From: Lysobacter arvi
Lineage (GTDB): Bacteria; Pseudomonadota; Gammaproteobacteria; Xanthomonadales; Xanthomonadaceae
DNA length: 64,000 nucleotides
NCBI GenBank assembly: GCA_031216755.1
Contig: JARUHG010000001.1
Span: 1,550,001-1,614,000 of the forward strand
Direction: 5' to 3'
The notes below the pieces were generated by a model. It was not told the DNA's origin. It made no database searches and was given only the letters and a program-made list of their open reading frames with translations. Both the position numbers and the translations under genes were made by a program. How positions within the stretch are numbered: position 1 is the first letter of the stretch; the number at the start of each line of letters is the position of its first letter. Shown one piece after another: positions 1 through 8,956 of this stretch.

Positions 1-470
1 AATTCGCCCAGGCCCTCCAGCGCGGCGAACGGATCGCCCTGCTGTGCCTGCTGCTGTCCGGGAAGGCCGCGGACCTGCCAGCGGCCGTCGTTGGCGCGTT
101 CGAGCGTCAGGTCGAGCCCACGCAGCCGCAGTTCCGAAAACGCGTGCCCGGGCAGCAGGCCGGCGTAGATCGACACCAGCATTTCCGCATCGCCGACGGT
201 GAACGCTTCGTCGCCTGCGCCGATGCGCAGGTTGTCCAGCCTCAGCAGCGGGCCGCGCCGAGTCCAGGCGGTGTCCACCCGATCGAACGCGACCGGCCGT
301 CCGGCGCGCTCGCTCAGCCACGCGGCCACGCGCTGCGGATTGCTCTCGGCCAGCGGCAGCACCTGGCTGGCCACCGCCAGCACCAGCGCCACGAGCACCA
401 GCGAGAGCGCGACCAGATAGCCCAGTCCGCGACGGGCGATGCGCATGCGGCGGCGCAACGGGGTGGGCAT
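1..470 (-). CDS. yhdP: YhdP-family AsmA-like membrane protein, N-terminal part
   Basis: Reading the minus strand from ATG at 470 gives an uninterrupted frame of about 156 codons that runs off the left edge, so only the N-terminus is visible. It starts with a basic stretch (MPTPLRRRMRIARRG), then one hydrophobic segment (about residues 17-37), then a periplasmic-type region with a DRVDTAW motif. YhdP proteins are very large AsmA-like proteins thought to span the periplasm and help phospholipid transport to the outer membrane. The assignment rests on this N-terminus and on gene order: maf, rng, yhdP is the order seen in Escherichia coli. The other genes here (maf, rng) are on the same strand and upstream. 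Other AsmA-like proteins are possible. Confidence 0.75.
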   Translation of the reverse strand, partial: MPTPLRRRMRIARRGLGYLVALSLVLVALVLAVASQVLPLAESNPQRVAAWLSERAGRPVAFDRVDTAWTRRGPLLRLDNLRIGAGDEAFTVGDAEMLVSIYAGLLPGHAFSELRLRGLDLTLERANDGRWQVRGLPGQQQAQQGDPFAALEGLGE

Positions 471-645
471 ACGTCAGTTACGGTCCAGGTGGCGCGATGA
501 ACGGAAACGGGAAAACGGTTCAGCCGCGCGATCCGGCAGGGCAGACGCGCCGACAGGGGCGGGAATACGGCGGACGCCATTGTCCGACCGCTTCCGCCAA
601 CGCAGCGTTACTGACCCTTTCCCTGCCCCCGGCCGGCCGCGAACC

Positions 646-2139
646 TCACAGCAGCACGACATCGAACTGCTCCTGCGCGTACTGGTCGTCCGCCTGGAAG
701 CGGATCGACTTGCCCAGGAATTCCTCCAGTTCCGCCACCGCCGCCGATTCCTCGTCGGTGATGCGGGCCACGACCTTCGACGAGGCGATCACCATCAGCC
801 TTGGCGCGTCGAACTGGCGCACCTGGCGGACGATGTCGCGGAAGATCTCGTACGTCACCGTTTCGGGCGTCTTCAGCGTGCCGCGCCCGCCGCATTCGTG
901 GCAGGGCTCGCACAACTGTCGCTCCAGGCTCTCGGTGGTGCGCTTGCGCGTCATCTCCACCAGGCCCAGCGGCGAGAAGTCGTACACCGTGGTCTTGGCG
1001 TGGTCGCGCGCGAGCGACTTCTCCAGCTGACGCAGCACCTGACGCTTGTGCTCGGCGTCGGTCATGTCGATGAAGTCGATGATGATGATGCCGCCCAGGT
1101 TGCGCAGCCGCAGCTGTCGGGCGACCGATTGCGCGGCTTCGAGGTTGGTGCGGTACACCGTTTCCTCGAGGTTGCGCTGGCCGAGGAAGGAGCCGGTGTT
1201 GATGTCGACCGTCGTCATCGCTTCGGTCTGGTCGATGACCAGGTAGCCGCCGGACTTCAACGGCACTTCCTTGTCCAGCGCCCGCTGGATCTCGTCCTCG
1301 ACGCCGTACAGGTCGAAGATCGGGCGCGCACCGGTGTAATGCTCGATCTTCTCGTCCAGCCCCGGCATGTACTGCGCGGCGAACACGCGCAGCCGTTCGC
1401 AGGTTTCGCGCGAATCCACGCGCACCTTCTCCACGTCCTTGCGCATCAGGTCGCGCACGGCGCGCAGCGGCAGGTTCAGGTCCTCGTACACGCGCTCGCC
1501 GACTTTCGCACTGCGCGCGCGTTCCTCGATCAGCCCCCACACGCGGCCCAGGTACGCGACGTCCTCGGCAAGCTGTTCTTCCGGCTGGCCTTCGGCGTTG
1601 GTGCGGACGATGTAACCGTGGCTTTCGCCGGACGGCGAGAGCGAGGTGATGTGGCCCTTCAGGCGCGCGCGTTCGGCTTCGTCCTCGATGCGTGCCGACA
1701 CGCCCACCACGCGCGTGCGCGGCAGCAGCACGAGATAGCGCGACGGAATGCTCAACTGCGTGGTGAGCCGCGCGCCCTTGCTGCCGATGGGGTCCTTCAC
1801 CACCTGCACCACGATTTCCTGCCCTTCGCGCAGCAGTTCGGCGATCGGCCGCGTGGGCGTGGGCGGCAGCGGGGCGTCCTCGCCTTCGCTGTCGCCCTCG
1901 GCGACCGGCGTGGGCTTGACGATGTCGGCCGCGTGCAGGAATGCCGCGCGTTCCAGGCCGATGTCGACGAACGCCGCCTGCATGCCGGGCATCACGCGCT
2001 GCACCCGGCCCTTGTAGATGTTGCCCACCACGCCGCGACGCCAGCCGCGTTCGATGTGCAGCTCCTGCAGCATGCCGTTTTCGACGACGGCGACGCGGGT
2101 CTCGCGCGGGGTGACATTTACGAGGATTTCTTCCGACAC
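646..2139 (-). CDS. rng: Ribonuclease G
   Basis: A 497-residue RNase E/G-family endoribonuclease, close to the usual length of RNase G (about 489) and lacking the long RNase E C-terminal scaffold. It acts in the cytoplasm on 16S rRNA 5' maturation and mRNA decay. Visible parts are an N-terminal S1 domain (residues about 35-120, GNIYKGRVQRV and AAFVDIG), the catalytic MTTVDINTG stretch that supplies metal-binding aspartates, and a cysteine pair region CEPCHECGGRG corresponding to the zinc link. The start is taken as GTG at 2139 because GGGAGG lies six bases upstream and the product then begins SEEILVNVTPRETRVA, the conserved family N-terminus; the longer frame adds 51 non-conserved residues. 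It is downstream of maf and upstream of yhdP. Confidence 0.95.
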   Translation of the reverse strand: MSEEILVNVTPRETRVAVVENGMLQELHIERGWRRGVVGNIYKGRVQRVMPGMQAAFVDIGLERAAFLHAADIVKPTPVAEGDSEGEDAPLPPTPTRPIAELLREGQEIVVQVVKDPIGSKGARLTTQLSIPSRYLVLLPRTRVVGVSARIEDEAERARLKGHITSLSPSGESHGYIVRTNAEGQPEEQLAEDVAYLGRVWGLIEERARSAKVGERVYEDLNLPLRAVRDLMRKDVEKVRVDSRETCERLRVFAAQYMPGLDEKIEHYTGARPIFDLYGVEDEIQRALDKEVPLKSGGYLVIDQTEAMTTVDINTGSFLGQRNLEETVYRTNLEAAQSVARQLRLRNLGGIIIIDFIDMTDAEHKRQVLRQLEKSLARDHAKTTVYDFSPLGLVEMTRKRTTESLERQLCEPCHECGGRGTLKTPETVTYEIFRDIVRQVRQFDAPRLMVIASSKVVARITDEESAAVAELEEFLGKSIRFQADDQYAQEQFDVVLL

Positions 2140-2367
2140 GTCACGCCTCCCGGCGCGGGTTGGCCCACCGGAGCATTCCCCGCGCGGCACGTATTCCCCC
2201 CGTCGCGCTCGCGCGAGACGGATGCGGCGAGGGCGACAAGGCAACTGCGCGGCCGGAGCCCGTCGCCGTTCCCCTCGCCCGGCTGCCGGCACCCCGGGTC
2301 GAGCACGGAGCGGGCTGTTCTCCCGCGAGCGGGAACGGGGCTTCGACGCTGGACGAAGAGAGTTCGC

Positions 2368-2952
2368 TCATTCCAGCAGCCCGAACTCGCGCAGAAGGGT
2401 CGCCGTTTCGTACAGCGGCAGGCCCATCACGCCCGAATAGCTGCCGGACAGCCGCGTGGTGAAGGCTTCGGCCCGCCCCTGGATGGCGTAGGCGCCGGCG
2501 CGGCCGTGCGGCTCGCCGCTCGCGACGTAGTCGTCGATCTGCGCGGGCGAGAGTTCGGCGAAGGTCACGTCCGAGCGCGACACGGCGTGCAGTTCGCGCG
2601 AGGCCGACACCACGTACACCGCGGACAGGACCTGGTGCGTGCGACCGGACAACCGGCGCAACATCGACGCGGCATCGGCATCGTCGGCGGGCTTTCCGAA
2701 GACTTCGCCGTCCAGCACGACTTCGGTATCGGAGCCCAGCACCACGGCCGCGGGATTGCCGACGACGCGGAGCAGGCCGGCGCCGGCCTTCTCGCGCGCG
2801 ACCCGGCGCACGTAGTCCTCGGCCGCTTCGCCCGGCTGCGGGTGTTCGGGGATGTCGATGTCGAGAAGACCGAATTCGGCACCGGGTCGGCCCGACAGGA
2901 GCCGGCCCAGCAGTTCGCGACGACGGGGAGATTTGGAGGCGAGATACAGCAT
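2368..2952 (-). CDS. maf: Maf-family nucleotide pyrophosphatase (YhdE type)
   Basis: A 194-residue Maf/HAM1-superfamily nucleoside triphosphate pyrophosphatase, the usual family length. YhdE-type Maf proteins hydrolyse dTTP/UTP and modified pyrimidine nucleotides to monophosphates, a housecleaning role, and overexpression can block septation. The N-terminal signature [12 protein letters not shown] is present, as are the LGSDTEV segment (active-site acidic residues) and the [11 protein letters not shown] motif before the C-terminal [12 protein letters not shown]. The start is ATG at 2952, which places the signature at the very N-terminus; the upstream in-frame ATG adds 16 unconserved residues. 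The position directly upstream of rng supports the YhdE subtype. It is divergent from the SIMPL gene at 3091. Confidence 0.93.
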   Translation of the reverse strand: MLYLASKSPRRRELLGRLLSGRPGAEFGLLDIDIPEHPQPGEAAEDYVRRVAREKAGAGLLRVVGNPAAVVLGSDTEVVLDGEVFGKPADDADAASMLRRLSGRTHQVLSAVYVVSASRELHAVSRSDVTFAELSPAQIDDYVASGEPHGRAGAYAIQGRAEAFTTRLSGSYSGVMGLPLYETATLLREFGLLE

Positions 2953-3090
2953 CGGGGAAGCATAACCCGCGCTGACTGGGGCACAGAGTCGGGGCATCAT
3001 CGGTAACCCTGACCGGGCTCACGAATCGTTCACCGGATCGTCCAGACCCTAGGGCTCGTCGCAGACGGGCCTTCCAACCAAGGAGTTGTC

Positions 3091-3840
3091 ATGCCCCAGC
3101 TGTCGCCCCGCGCTTCCCTTCGTCCCCTCGTTCTTGCCGCTGCCCTCGTCCTCGGAACCCTGCCCGCCGTGAGCCCTGCCCAGACCACGCCCTACGTCGC
3201 CACCGACGGCACGCTGCTCAACGTTTCCGCGCAGGCCGAGGCCCGCCGCGCGCCCGACATCGCGACGCTGTCCACCGGCGTGGTCACGCAGGCCGCCGAC
3301 GCCAACGCCGCCATGCGCGCCAATGCCGACCAGATGGCGAAGGTCGTGGCCGCCATCAAGTCCGCGGGCATCGCCGAGCGCGACGTGCAGACCAGCGGCG
3401 TCAACCTCAACCCGCAGTACAAGTACGGCGAGAACCAGCCGCCGACGATCACCGGCTACCAGGCGATCAACAACGTCAACATCACCGTGCGCGACATCGC
3501 CAAGCTCGGGAAGATCATGGATGCGCTGGTCGCCACCGGCGCCAACCAGATCAACGGCCCGACCTTCGACCTCGACGACGCCAAGAAGGAAGCCGCGTAC
3601 GACGAGGCCCGCCGCTCGGCGGTCGAGAAGGCCCAGGCGCGCGCCGAGATGTACGCCAAGACGCTGGGCAAGAAGGTGCGCCGCATCGTCAGCATCAGCG
3701 AGGGCGGCAGTTTCGCGCCGCCGCGCCCGATGCCGATGATGGCGATGAAGGCGATGGATCGCGCCGAATCCACGCCGATCTCACCGGGCGAAAACGTCCT
3801 GTCGGTCAATCTCGACGTCGTGTTCGAACTCGGAAACTGA
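3091..3840 (+). CDS. Secreted SIMPL-domain protein (DUF541)
   Basis: A 249-residue protein with a clear Sec signal peptide (hydrophobic core LVLAAALVLGTLPA, cleavage probably after SPAQ near residue 31). The rest matches the SIMPL/DUF541 fold: an N-terminal LLNVSAQAEARRAPDIATL strand, a middle VQTSGVNLNPQY element and a C-terminal segment near VLSVNLDVVFEL. Family members are periplasmic or outer-membrane-associated and can form oligomeric rings; a precise function is unknown and roles in oxidative stress or kinase scaffolding are only reported for individual members. AAGGAG lies seven bases before the ATG. A small gene follows after two bases, so the two are probably co-transcribed. Divergent from maf. 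Confidence 0.9.
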   Translation: MPQLSPRASLRPLVLAAALVLGTLPAVSPAQTTPYVATDGTLLNVSAQAEARRAPDIATLSTGVVTQAADANAAMRANADQMAKVVAAIKSAGIAERDVQTSGVNLNPQYKYGENQPPTITGYQAINNVNITVRDIAKLGKIMDALVATGANQINGPTFDLDDAKKEAAYDEARRSAVEKAQARAEMYAKTLGKKVRRIVSISEGGSFAPPRPMPMMAMKAMDRAESTPISPGENVLSVNLDVVFELGN

Positions 3841-3842
3841 CC

Positions 3843-4037
3843 ATGCCTGTGTCCGGCAAAACGACTCCCCCCGCCTCCGACCCCCGATCCGGGCGCAATC
3901 CCGGCTACGCCGAGACCGAGCCGCGCGATCGCGAAGACGCGCACTACCCCAAGCGTCGCGACAAGCCCAATCCCGACGAGGGCGCGATCGACCGGGACCT
4001 GGAGACCGGACCGGAGCCGGACGCGCCGGCACGCTGA
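3843..4037 (+). CDS. Small highly charged hypothetical protein
   Basis: A 64-residue frame that begins two bases after the SIMPL stop codon and ends about 20 bases before a strong intrinsic terminator at 4057-4084, so it sits as the last gene of a two-gene unit. The product is very hydrophilic, rich in Asp, Glu, Arg and Pro, with no signal peptide, membrane segment or cysteine, and is likely disordered. I do not recognise a family. The tight spacing and the terminator directly after it argue that it is a real gene rather than a chance frame; the biased composition argues for caution. Confidence 0.55.
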   Translation: MPVSGKTTPPASDPRSGRNPGYAETEPRDREDAHYPKRRDKPNPDEGAIDRDLETGPEPDAPAR

Positions 4038-4056
4038 TCGCCAGCGATCCACCCAC

Positions 4057-4084
4057 GGGCCCGCCAATCGCGGGCCCTTTTTTT
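4057..4084 (+). terminator. Intrinsic terminator after SIMPL unit
   Basis: Stem of eight base pairs, GGGCCCGC (4057-4064) with GCGGGCCC (4070-4077), loop CAATC, followed directly by seven T residues (4078-4084). This is a textbook rho-independent terminator in the plus direction and closes the 3091-4037 unit. Confidence 0.93.
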
Positions 4085-4198
4085 CTGCCGATCGCGCGAC
4101 GACGCGGTGGCAGTGGCCTGCGCGAATCGCGATCGACGAAAACCCCATCGCGCGCATCCGCGCGTTGACGCCATGGCACACCCGAGGAGGTTCCCGCC

Positions 4199-4870
4199 AT
4201 GGCACACGCGATCCAGCTTCCTGACCACGCCCACGAGTCCATCGATGCCGGCCGCATCGCCGCGAGCACGGGCACCCTGCTGATCAACGGCGCCTTGCTG
4301 CTCGCGCTGATGGTCCCGATCTCGCAGCGCGTGTTCGACGCGCCGAAGGCCAGGGACGACGCCATCACCATCGTCCAGCTGCGCAAACTCCAGCCCGTAC
4401 CTCCGCCGGTGGTCGAGCCCGTCGAGATCGCGCGGAAGCCGCCGACACCGACGACGCGTGCATCGCCGCAAACGCAACCTGTCGTCGCGCGGGTCGAGCA
4501 GCCGGTAGTGGATACGCAGCCGGGCGACATCGCGATCGACGCAGCGCATAGCGCGGTCGACGAAGGCACCACGACGGTCGAACCCGCCGCGACATCCTCC
4601 ATCGCACGACTACAGGCGCTGCGCTCACCGCCGCCGCCCTATCCCGCCGACGCGATGCGTGCAGGACTCACCGGAACGGTCGAGCTCGAAATCCTCGTCG
4701 GCATCGACGGACGCGCCGCCGACGTGCGCATCGTGCGCAGCAGCGGCCATCGCGTGCTCGACCAGGCTGCGCGTCACACGGTGCTGTCGAAGTGGACCTT
4801 CGTGCCGGCGATGCGCGACGGAAAACCCGTGCAGGCGCTGGGGCGGGTGCCGATCGAGTTTTCGTTGTAG
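4199..4870 (+). CDS. TonB-like energy transducer protein
   Basis: A 223-residue inner-membrane protein built like TonB. Residues about 22-45 form a single membrane anchor (GTLLINGALLLALMVPI), then a Pro/Val-rich spacer (about residues 60-120) that would cross the periplasm, then a TonB C-terminal domain (about 140-223) starting with PPPPYPADAMRAGLTGTVELE and containing VLSKWTFVPAMRDGKPV. TonB proteins pass proton-motive-force energy from ExbB/ExbD to outer-membrane receptors. No exbB or exbD is nearby, so it is either a dedicated accessory TonB or works with ExbBD encoded elsewhere. GAGGAGG lies upstream of the ATG. It precedes the autotransporter by about 195 bases. Confidence 0.88.
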   Translation: MAHAIQLPDHAHESIDAGRIAASTGTLLINGALLLALMVPISQRVFDAPKARDDAITIVQLRKLQPVPPPVVEPVEIARKPPTPTTRASPQTQPVVARVEQPVVDTQPGDIAIDAAHSAVDEGTTTVEPAATSSIARLQALRSPPPPYPADAMRAGLTGTVELEILVGIDGRAADVRIVRSSGHRVLDQAARHTVLSKWTFVPAMRDGKPVQALGRVPIEFSL

Positions 4871-5065
4871 AAGCCGCATAGGGAAACCCGCATCGGCGGC
4901 GTCAGAAATTCCTTACCAACGGCAATTTTTGACGATCTTTTCTCGTTTCGCTGCATCTCGGCGACTTGGAGACTGCGCGATCGGACGTCGGCTCGACGTC
5001 CATCGCGTACGTCCGCTTCCCGAGTGGAACGTGCGCTTCTCGTCTCCACTCACCAGGAAGTGTCT

Positions 5066-8000
5066 ATGAAGCTTCATTCCCTGAGGCAGCGACCTCTCGC
5101 GCTGGCCTTGCATCTGGCCGCCGCCATCTCCGCCCCCGCCGTCCATGCCGAGCAGCTGATCGCCGCGGGCACCACGCCCGCCTCCGCCGAAGTCGACGGA
5201 AAAACGTTCGACACCGGCGTGGCGTCCGACATCAATGGCATCGCGATCCTCGCCGTGTCCAACGGTCATGTCAGCGGTAGTAACGTCATCGCGCGCTCTG
5301 GCGGAGAAGGCGTTGCATCCGTGATGGCCGTCGAAGACGGCAGCACCATCGACCTTCGCAACTCCGAAATCACCGCCAGCGGCGCTTCCAGCGTCGCCGC
5401 GCTCGCCGCCGACGGTGGCGCGTTGACGCTGATCGACAGCAAGGTCAATGCAACCAACGCCGATGCGGTCTCCGTCGGCGCCTTGGACGGCAGCGTGTCG
5501 ATCGAGGGCGGCAGCGTGCGCAGCGCACAGGGAACGGCGATCCTGGGAATGGGAGCTGACGCCCTGGTTAGCGTGCAAGGTTCGACGATCTCGGGAAGCG
5601 GCGATGGGCGCGCCGTCGTGGCCAGCGTCGACGGCGCGCGCGTGGTACTCGCCGGGGGCTCGATCGAATCCAATGGCAGCAACAACGCTTCAGTCCTGCA
5701 GGCCACGGGAGAAGGAAGCCGCATCGAAGCGAGCGATGTCGCCATCGAAGCACACGGAAGCGGCACGACCGAGGAGGCCAACGCCGTCGCCTTGGCTTTG
5801 TCGGGTGGTCAGGTGACGCTCCAGGGCGGCACCGTGCATACGTACGGCAGCAATGCCGTTGGCGTGTGGTCGGAAGGCGCCGGCAGCCGCGTGGTCGCAT
5901 CGGGCAACACCATCACCACCGCCGGCCCCAGTGCCATCGCCGTCCTCGCACGTGATGAGGGCGCCGTCGCCATCGAGAAGGCCACCATCTCCACCACGGG
6001 TCTGGACGCCCATGGCATCCAGGCGCTTCAGGGCGGCACCGTCGCCGCCAACGGAACCTCCGTATCCACGTCGGCTTCGTCGGCGCATGGCCTGTATGCC
6101 GAACAATCGAGCACGATCCACTTCGACGGAGGAAGCGTCGCCACGCAGGCGGACCACGCGGCTGGCGTCGTTTCCCTCGACTCGTCGATCGTCACGCTGC
6201 AGGGGACGAAGGTCTCCACCGAGGGCGTGCTCGCCGATGCCATCGACGTCGGCGGGAAGGCAACCGTGAACGCGACCGATGTGTCGTTGGCAACGCGCAA
6301 CGACGAAGCATATGGCGTGTACGCCCACGATGGCGGCTCCGCCGTACTCAACAACGTTTCGATCAGCACGCACGGCGCGCGCGCCGATGGCGTCGGCTCC
6401 CTGAATCCCGATAGCAATGTCGCGATTACAGGAGGCAGCGTCACGACCGAAGGAGAGGCCGCGCGCGGGCTTGGTGCCTATCTGAGCGGTACCGTTTCGG
6501 CAAATGACCTCGCGGTGACCACGCGTGGCTCCCAGGCAGCTGCGGCTTCCGCGCATGGAAGCGGAAGCCGAATTGATGTGGATGGCTCCACCCTCGTGAC
6601 CGAGGGTGCGCAGGCCAACGGCGTGATCGCCAGTACGAGCGGCCAGGTCCACGTGCGTGCCAGCACTGTGAGCACCGGCGGGGACGGCGCGTACGGCCTG
6701 AGCGCGATCGGCGAGAACAGCGTGGTGGAAGCTGACGGCGTGAATGTGAAGGTGTCCGGCGCGGATACATTCGGCGCGCTTGCCGTCTCGGGCGGCACCG
6801 TTCGTATCAGCAACGGGTCTCGGATCGAGAACACCGGCGTCACCGCGCAAAGCCATGCCGCCGGCGCATTCATCCATGACCCGAATGCGCCGACTGCCAC
6901 GTTCGAGGCGACCGATTCCGCGCTCATCAGCGCCAACGGCCTGGGCGTAGCGGTGACGAGCGGAGCCAGCGCGCGACTGACCAACACGTCAGTGGAAGCC
7001 AAGCGTCACGCCGTTGGCTACGAGGCCGCGCAGGCCAAGCCAGACGGCTCGGCGAGCATTTCAGTGGACGGCGGCTCGCTGCATTCGGGCGAGGCCACGG
7101 TTGGTGTCGTTTCGGGCAAGGGGACAGTCACGTTGGCCAATGGGGTACAGATCACCGCCGACAACGGTGTCCTCGCCCAGGTCAATCCAAGCGCCTCGCT
7201 GACGTTGAATCTCAACAACGTGCAGGTGACAGGCGATCTTGTGGCGGCTCCGCCCGCGACGCTCGACTTCAACCTGGCGGCCGGCTCGGCGCTGACGGGC
7301 ACGGCCACGAACGCAGGCAACGCCACCATCGACGCCACGAGTCTGTGGACGATCGACGGCAATTCGGTGGTGGCGTCCATGCGCAACGGCGGCAGCATCG
7401 CATTCACCTCGCCGGCGGGCGGAGGGTTCAAGAGGTTGTACGTGGGCGGCGATTACGTCGGCGAAGGCGGCCGCCTGGTGCTGAACTCCGCATTGGGTGG
7501 CGACCTTTCGGCGACGGACAAGCTCGTGGTCCATGGCAACACCACCGGCTCGACCGCTATCAGCGTCAACAACGTCGGTGGTGCCGGCGCACTGACGTCG
7601 AACGGAATCCAGGTCGTGCAGGTCGACGGTGCATCCGATGGCACCTTCGCACTCGCGAACCGCGCCACCGCAGGCGCGTACGAATACCTGCTCTACAAGG
7701 GCGGCAAGACCAACCCAACGGACGGCGACTGGTACCTGCGCTCCGAAGCAGCACCGGTCGTGCCCGTCGACCCCGTCACGCCGGTTGATCCGGCTCCGCC
7801 GGTCGATCCCGTAGTTCCGATCGATCCGATCGCGCCGGCAGATCAGACGCCGGTCGAGCCTGAGGCTCCGCAGCCTTCTGCCCCGCTCTACCGCCCCGAG
7901 CCTGCCGCCTATCTCGCCAACCAGGCGGCGGCCGTGGGCATGTTCGAGCATTCGATGCACGATCGGATGGGCGAAGCGAACCTCGGCAAGCGCGGCGATG

Positions 8001-8833
8001 ACGGCCGCACGTCGGCGGCGTGGGTGCGCGTGGTGCGCAACCAGATCGACGGGACGACGGGCGAAGGCCAACTGGATGCCGGCACCGACGCATCGGTCCT
8101 GCAGATCGGCGGCGAAATCGCACGCTGGAACGACGACAGCCGATTCCACATCGGCCTGATGGGCGGCACCGGTCGCGCCAACACGGAGGTCGCCTCGACG
8201 CTGCTGGACTGGCGCGCCAAGGGCAAGGTCATCGGCTACAACCTGGGCGTCTATGGCACCTGGTTCGCCAACGCAAGCGACGCCACGGGCCTGTACCTGG
8301 ACGGCTGGCTGCAGTACGGCCGCTACGACAACAAGGTGCAGGGCGACTACCTCGCCGAAGAACGCTACGACGCGTCGACGTGGGCCGGGTCGATCGAGGC
8401 CGGCTATGCCATCGCGCTCAACGAAGGCGGCAAGAGCCGGTTCTTCATCGAGCCGCAGGCACAGGCGATCTTCACCGACTATTCGATGTCGCGTCACGTC
8501 GAGAACAACGGCACGCGGATCGACGACGTGGACGCGGGCGGCTTGACCACGCGCCTGGGCGTGCGCTTCTACGGGCACGCGGCAAGCGCGCAGGCGAACA
8601 TCGTGCAGCCGTTCGTGACGGTGAACTGGTGGCACGACGACGACCGCAATCGCATGTCGTTCAACACCACCACGCTGGAGCTGGAACTGCCGCGCGATCG
8701 CTACGAAGCCAAGCTCGGCCTCCAGGGCCAGCTGGGCGGCGGCTGGACCGGCTGGGGCAACCTCGGCCTGGTCTACGGCGCCGGCGATTATCGCGATGTC
8801 ACGGGCCAGCTCGGTCTGAACTACCGCTGGTAA
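5066..8833 (+). CDS. Pertactin-like autotransporter (type V secretion) with repetitive passenger
   Basis: A 1255-residue classical autotransporter. The signal peptide is residues 1-28 (cleavage after AVHA). The passenger (about 29-890) consists of more than twenty imperfect repeats of about 25 residues with a core like STxGxxAxGxxA then GGxVxxxGxxV, the pattern of a right-handed beta-helix. An autochaperone-like segment ending GAYEYLLYKGGKTNP and DWYLRSE is followed by a Pro/Val/Asp linker (about 895-942) and a C-terminal 12-strand beta-barrel domain (about 945-1255) that starts PLYRPEPAAYLANQ and ends GLNYRW, with the aromatic C-terminal residue needed for BAM recognition. The start is ATG at 5066, preceded by AGGAAG; the longer frame only adds residues before the signal peptide. 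I see no cysteine and no obvious protease or lipase triad in the passenger, so adhesion or aggregation is more likely than catalysis. Confidence 0.93.
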   Translation: MKLHSLRQRPLALALHLAAAISAPAVHAEQLIAAGTTPASAEVDGKTFDTGVASDINGIAILAVSNGHVSGSNVIARSGGEGVASVMAVEDGSTIDLRNSEITASGASSVAALAADGGALTLIDSKVNATNADAVSVGALDGSVSIEGGSVRSAQGTAILGMGADALVSVQGSTISGSGDGRAVVASVDGARVVLAGGSIESNGSNNASVLQATGEGSRIEASDVAIEAHGSGTTEEANAVALALSGGQVTLQGGTVHTYGSNAVGVWSEGAGSRVVASGNTITTAGPSAIAVLARDEGAVAIEKATISTTGLDAHGIQALQGGTVAANGTSVSTSASSAHGLYAEQSSTIHFDGGSVATQADHAAGVVSLDSSIVTLQGTKVSTEGVLADAIDVGGKATVNATDVSLATRNDEAYGVYAHDGGSAVLNNVSISTHGARADGVGSLNPDSNVAITGGSVTTEGEAARGLGAYLSGTVSANDLAVTTRGSQAAAASAHGSGSRIDVDGSTLVTEGAQANGVIASTSGQVHVRASTVSTGGDGAYGLSAIGENSVVEADGVNVKVSGADTFGALAVSGGTVRISNGSRIENTGVTAQSHAAGAFIHDPNAPTATFEATDSALISANGLGVAVTSGASARLTNTSVEAKRHAVGYEAAQAKPDGSASISVDGGSLHSGEATVGVVSGKGTVTLANGVQITADNGVLAQVNPSASLTLNLNNVQVTGDLVAAPPATLDFNLAAGSALTGTATNAGNATIDATSLWTIDGNSVVASMRNGGSIAFTSPAGGGFKRLYVGGDYVGEGGRLVLNSALGGDLSATDKLVVHGNTTGSTAISVNNVGGAGALTSNGIQVVQVDGASDGTFALANRATAGAYEYLLYKGGKTNPTDGDWYLRSEAAPVVPVDPVTPVDPAPPVDPVVPIDPIAPADQTPVEPEAPQPSAPLYRPEPAAYLANQAAAVGMFEHSMHDRMGEANLGKRGDDGRTSAAWVRVVRNQIDGTTGEGQLDAGTDASVLQIGGEIARWNDDSRFHIGLMGGTGRANTEVASTLLDWRAKGKVIGYNLGVYGTWFANASDATGLYLDGWLQYGRYDNKVQGDYLAEERYDASTWAGSIEAGYAIALNEGGKSRFFIEPQAQAIFTDYSMSRHVENNGTRIDDVDAGGLTTRLGVRFYGHAASAQANIVQPFVTVNWWHDDDRNRMSFNTTTLELELPRDRYEAKLGLQGQLGGGWTGWGNLGLVYGAGDYRDVTGQLGLNYRW

Positions 8834-8856
8834 ACGGTCGTACGCGCTTCACCCGG

Positions 8857-8886
8857 AAGCCACCCCGAGCGATCGGGGTGGCTTTT
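8857..8886 (+). terminator. Intrinsic terminator after autotransporter
   Basis: AAGCCACCCCG (8857-8867) pairs with CGGGGTGGCTT (8874-8884) around AGCGAT, followed by a short T run. It lies 24 bases after the autotransporter stop codon and is also downstream of nothing on the minus strand except rlmH's end at 8957, so it may act for both converging genes. Confidence 0.88.
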
Positions 8887-8956
8887 CCATTGGGGCGTTC
8901 GCGAACAACGCATCGCAGGTCAACGGCAACGCCCCGGCGCCGCCTCGTTGGCGCAA

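Noticed and set aside
439-3006. 855-residue plus-strand frame across rng and maf
   Set aside because: It is antisense to two well-conserved minus-strand genes, has no recognisable domain and is rich in Arg, His and Ala as expected of a GC-rich shadow frame.
3843-4037. Idea that the 64-residue frame is a toxin or antitoxin
   Set aside because: No partner gene, no domain and the spacing only supports co-transcription with the SIMPL gene.
4920-4970. Possible promoter (TTGACG at 4928) before the autotransporter
   Set aside because: The element at the right distance, TGCATC, is a poor -10 match, so it was not listed as a feature.
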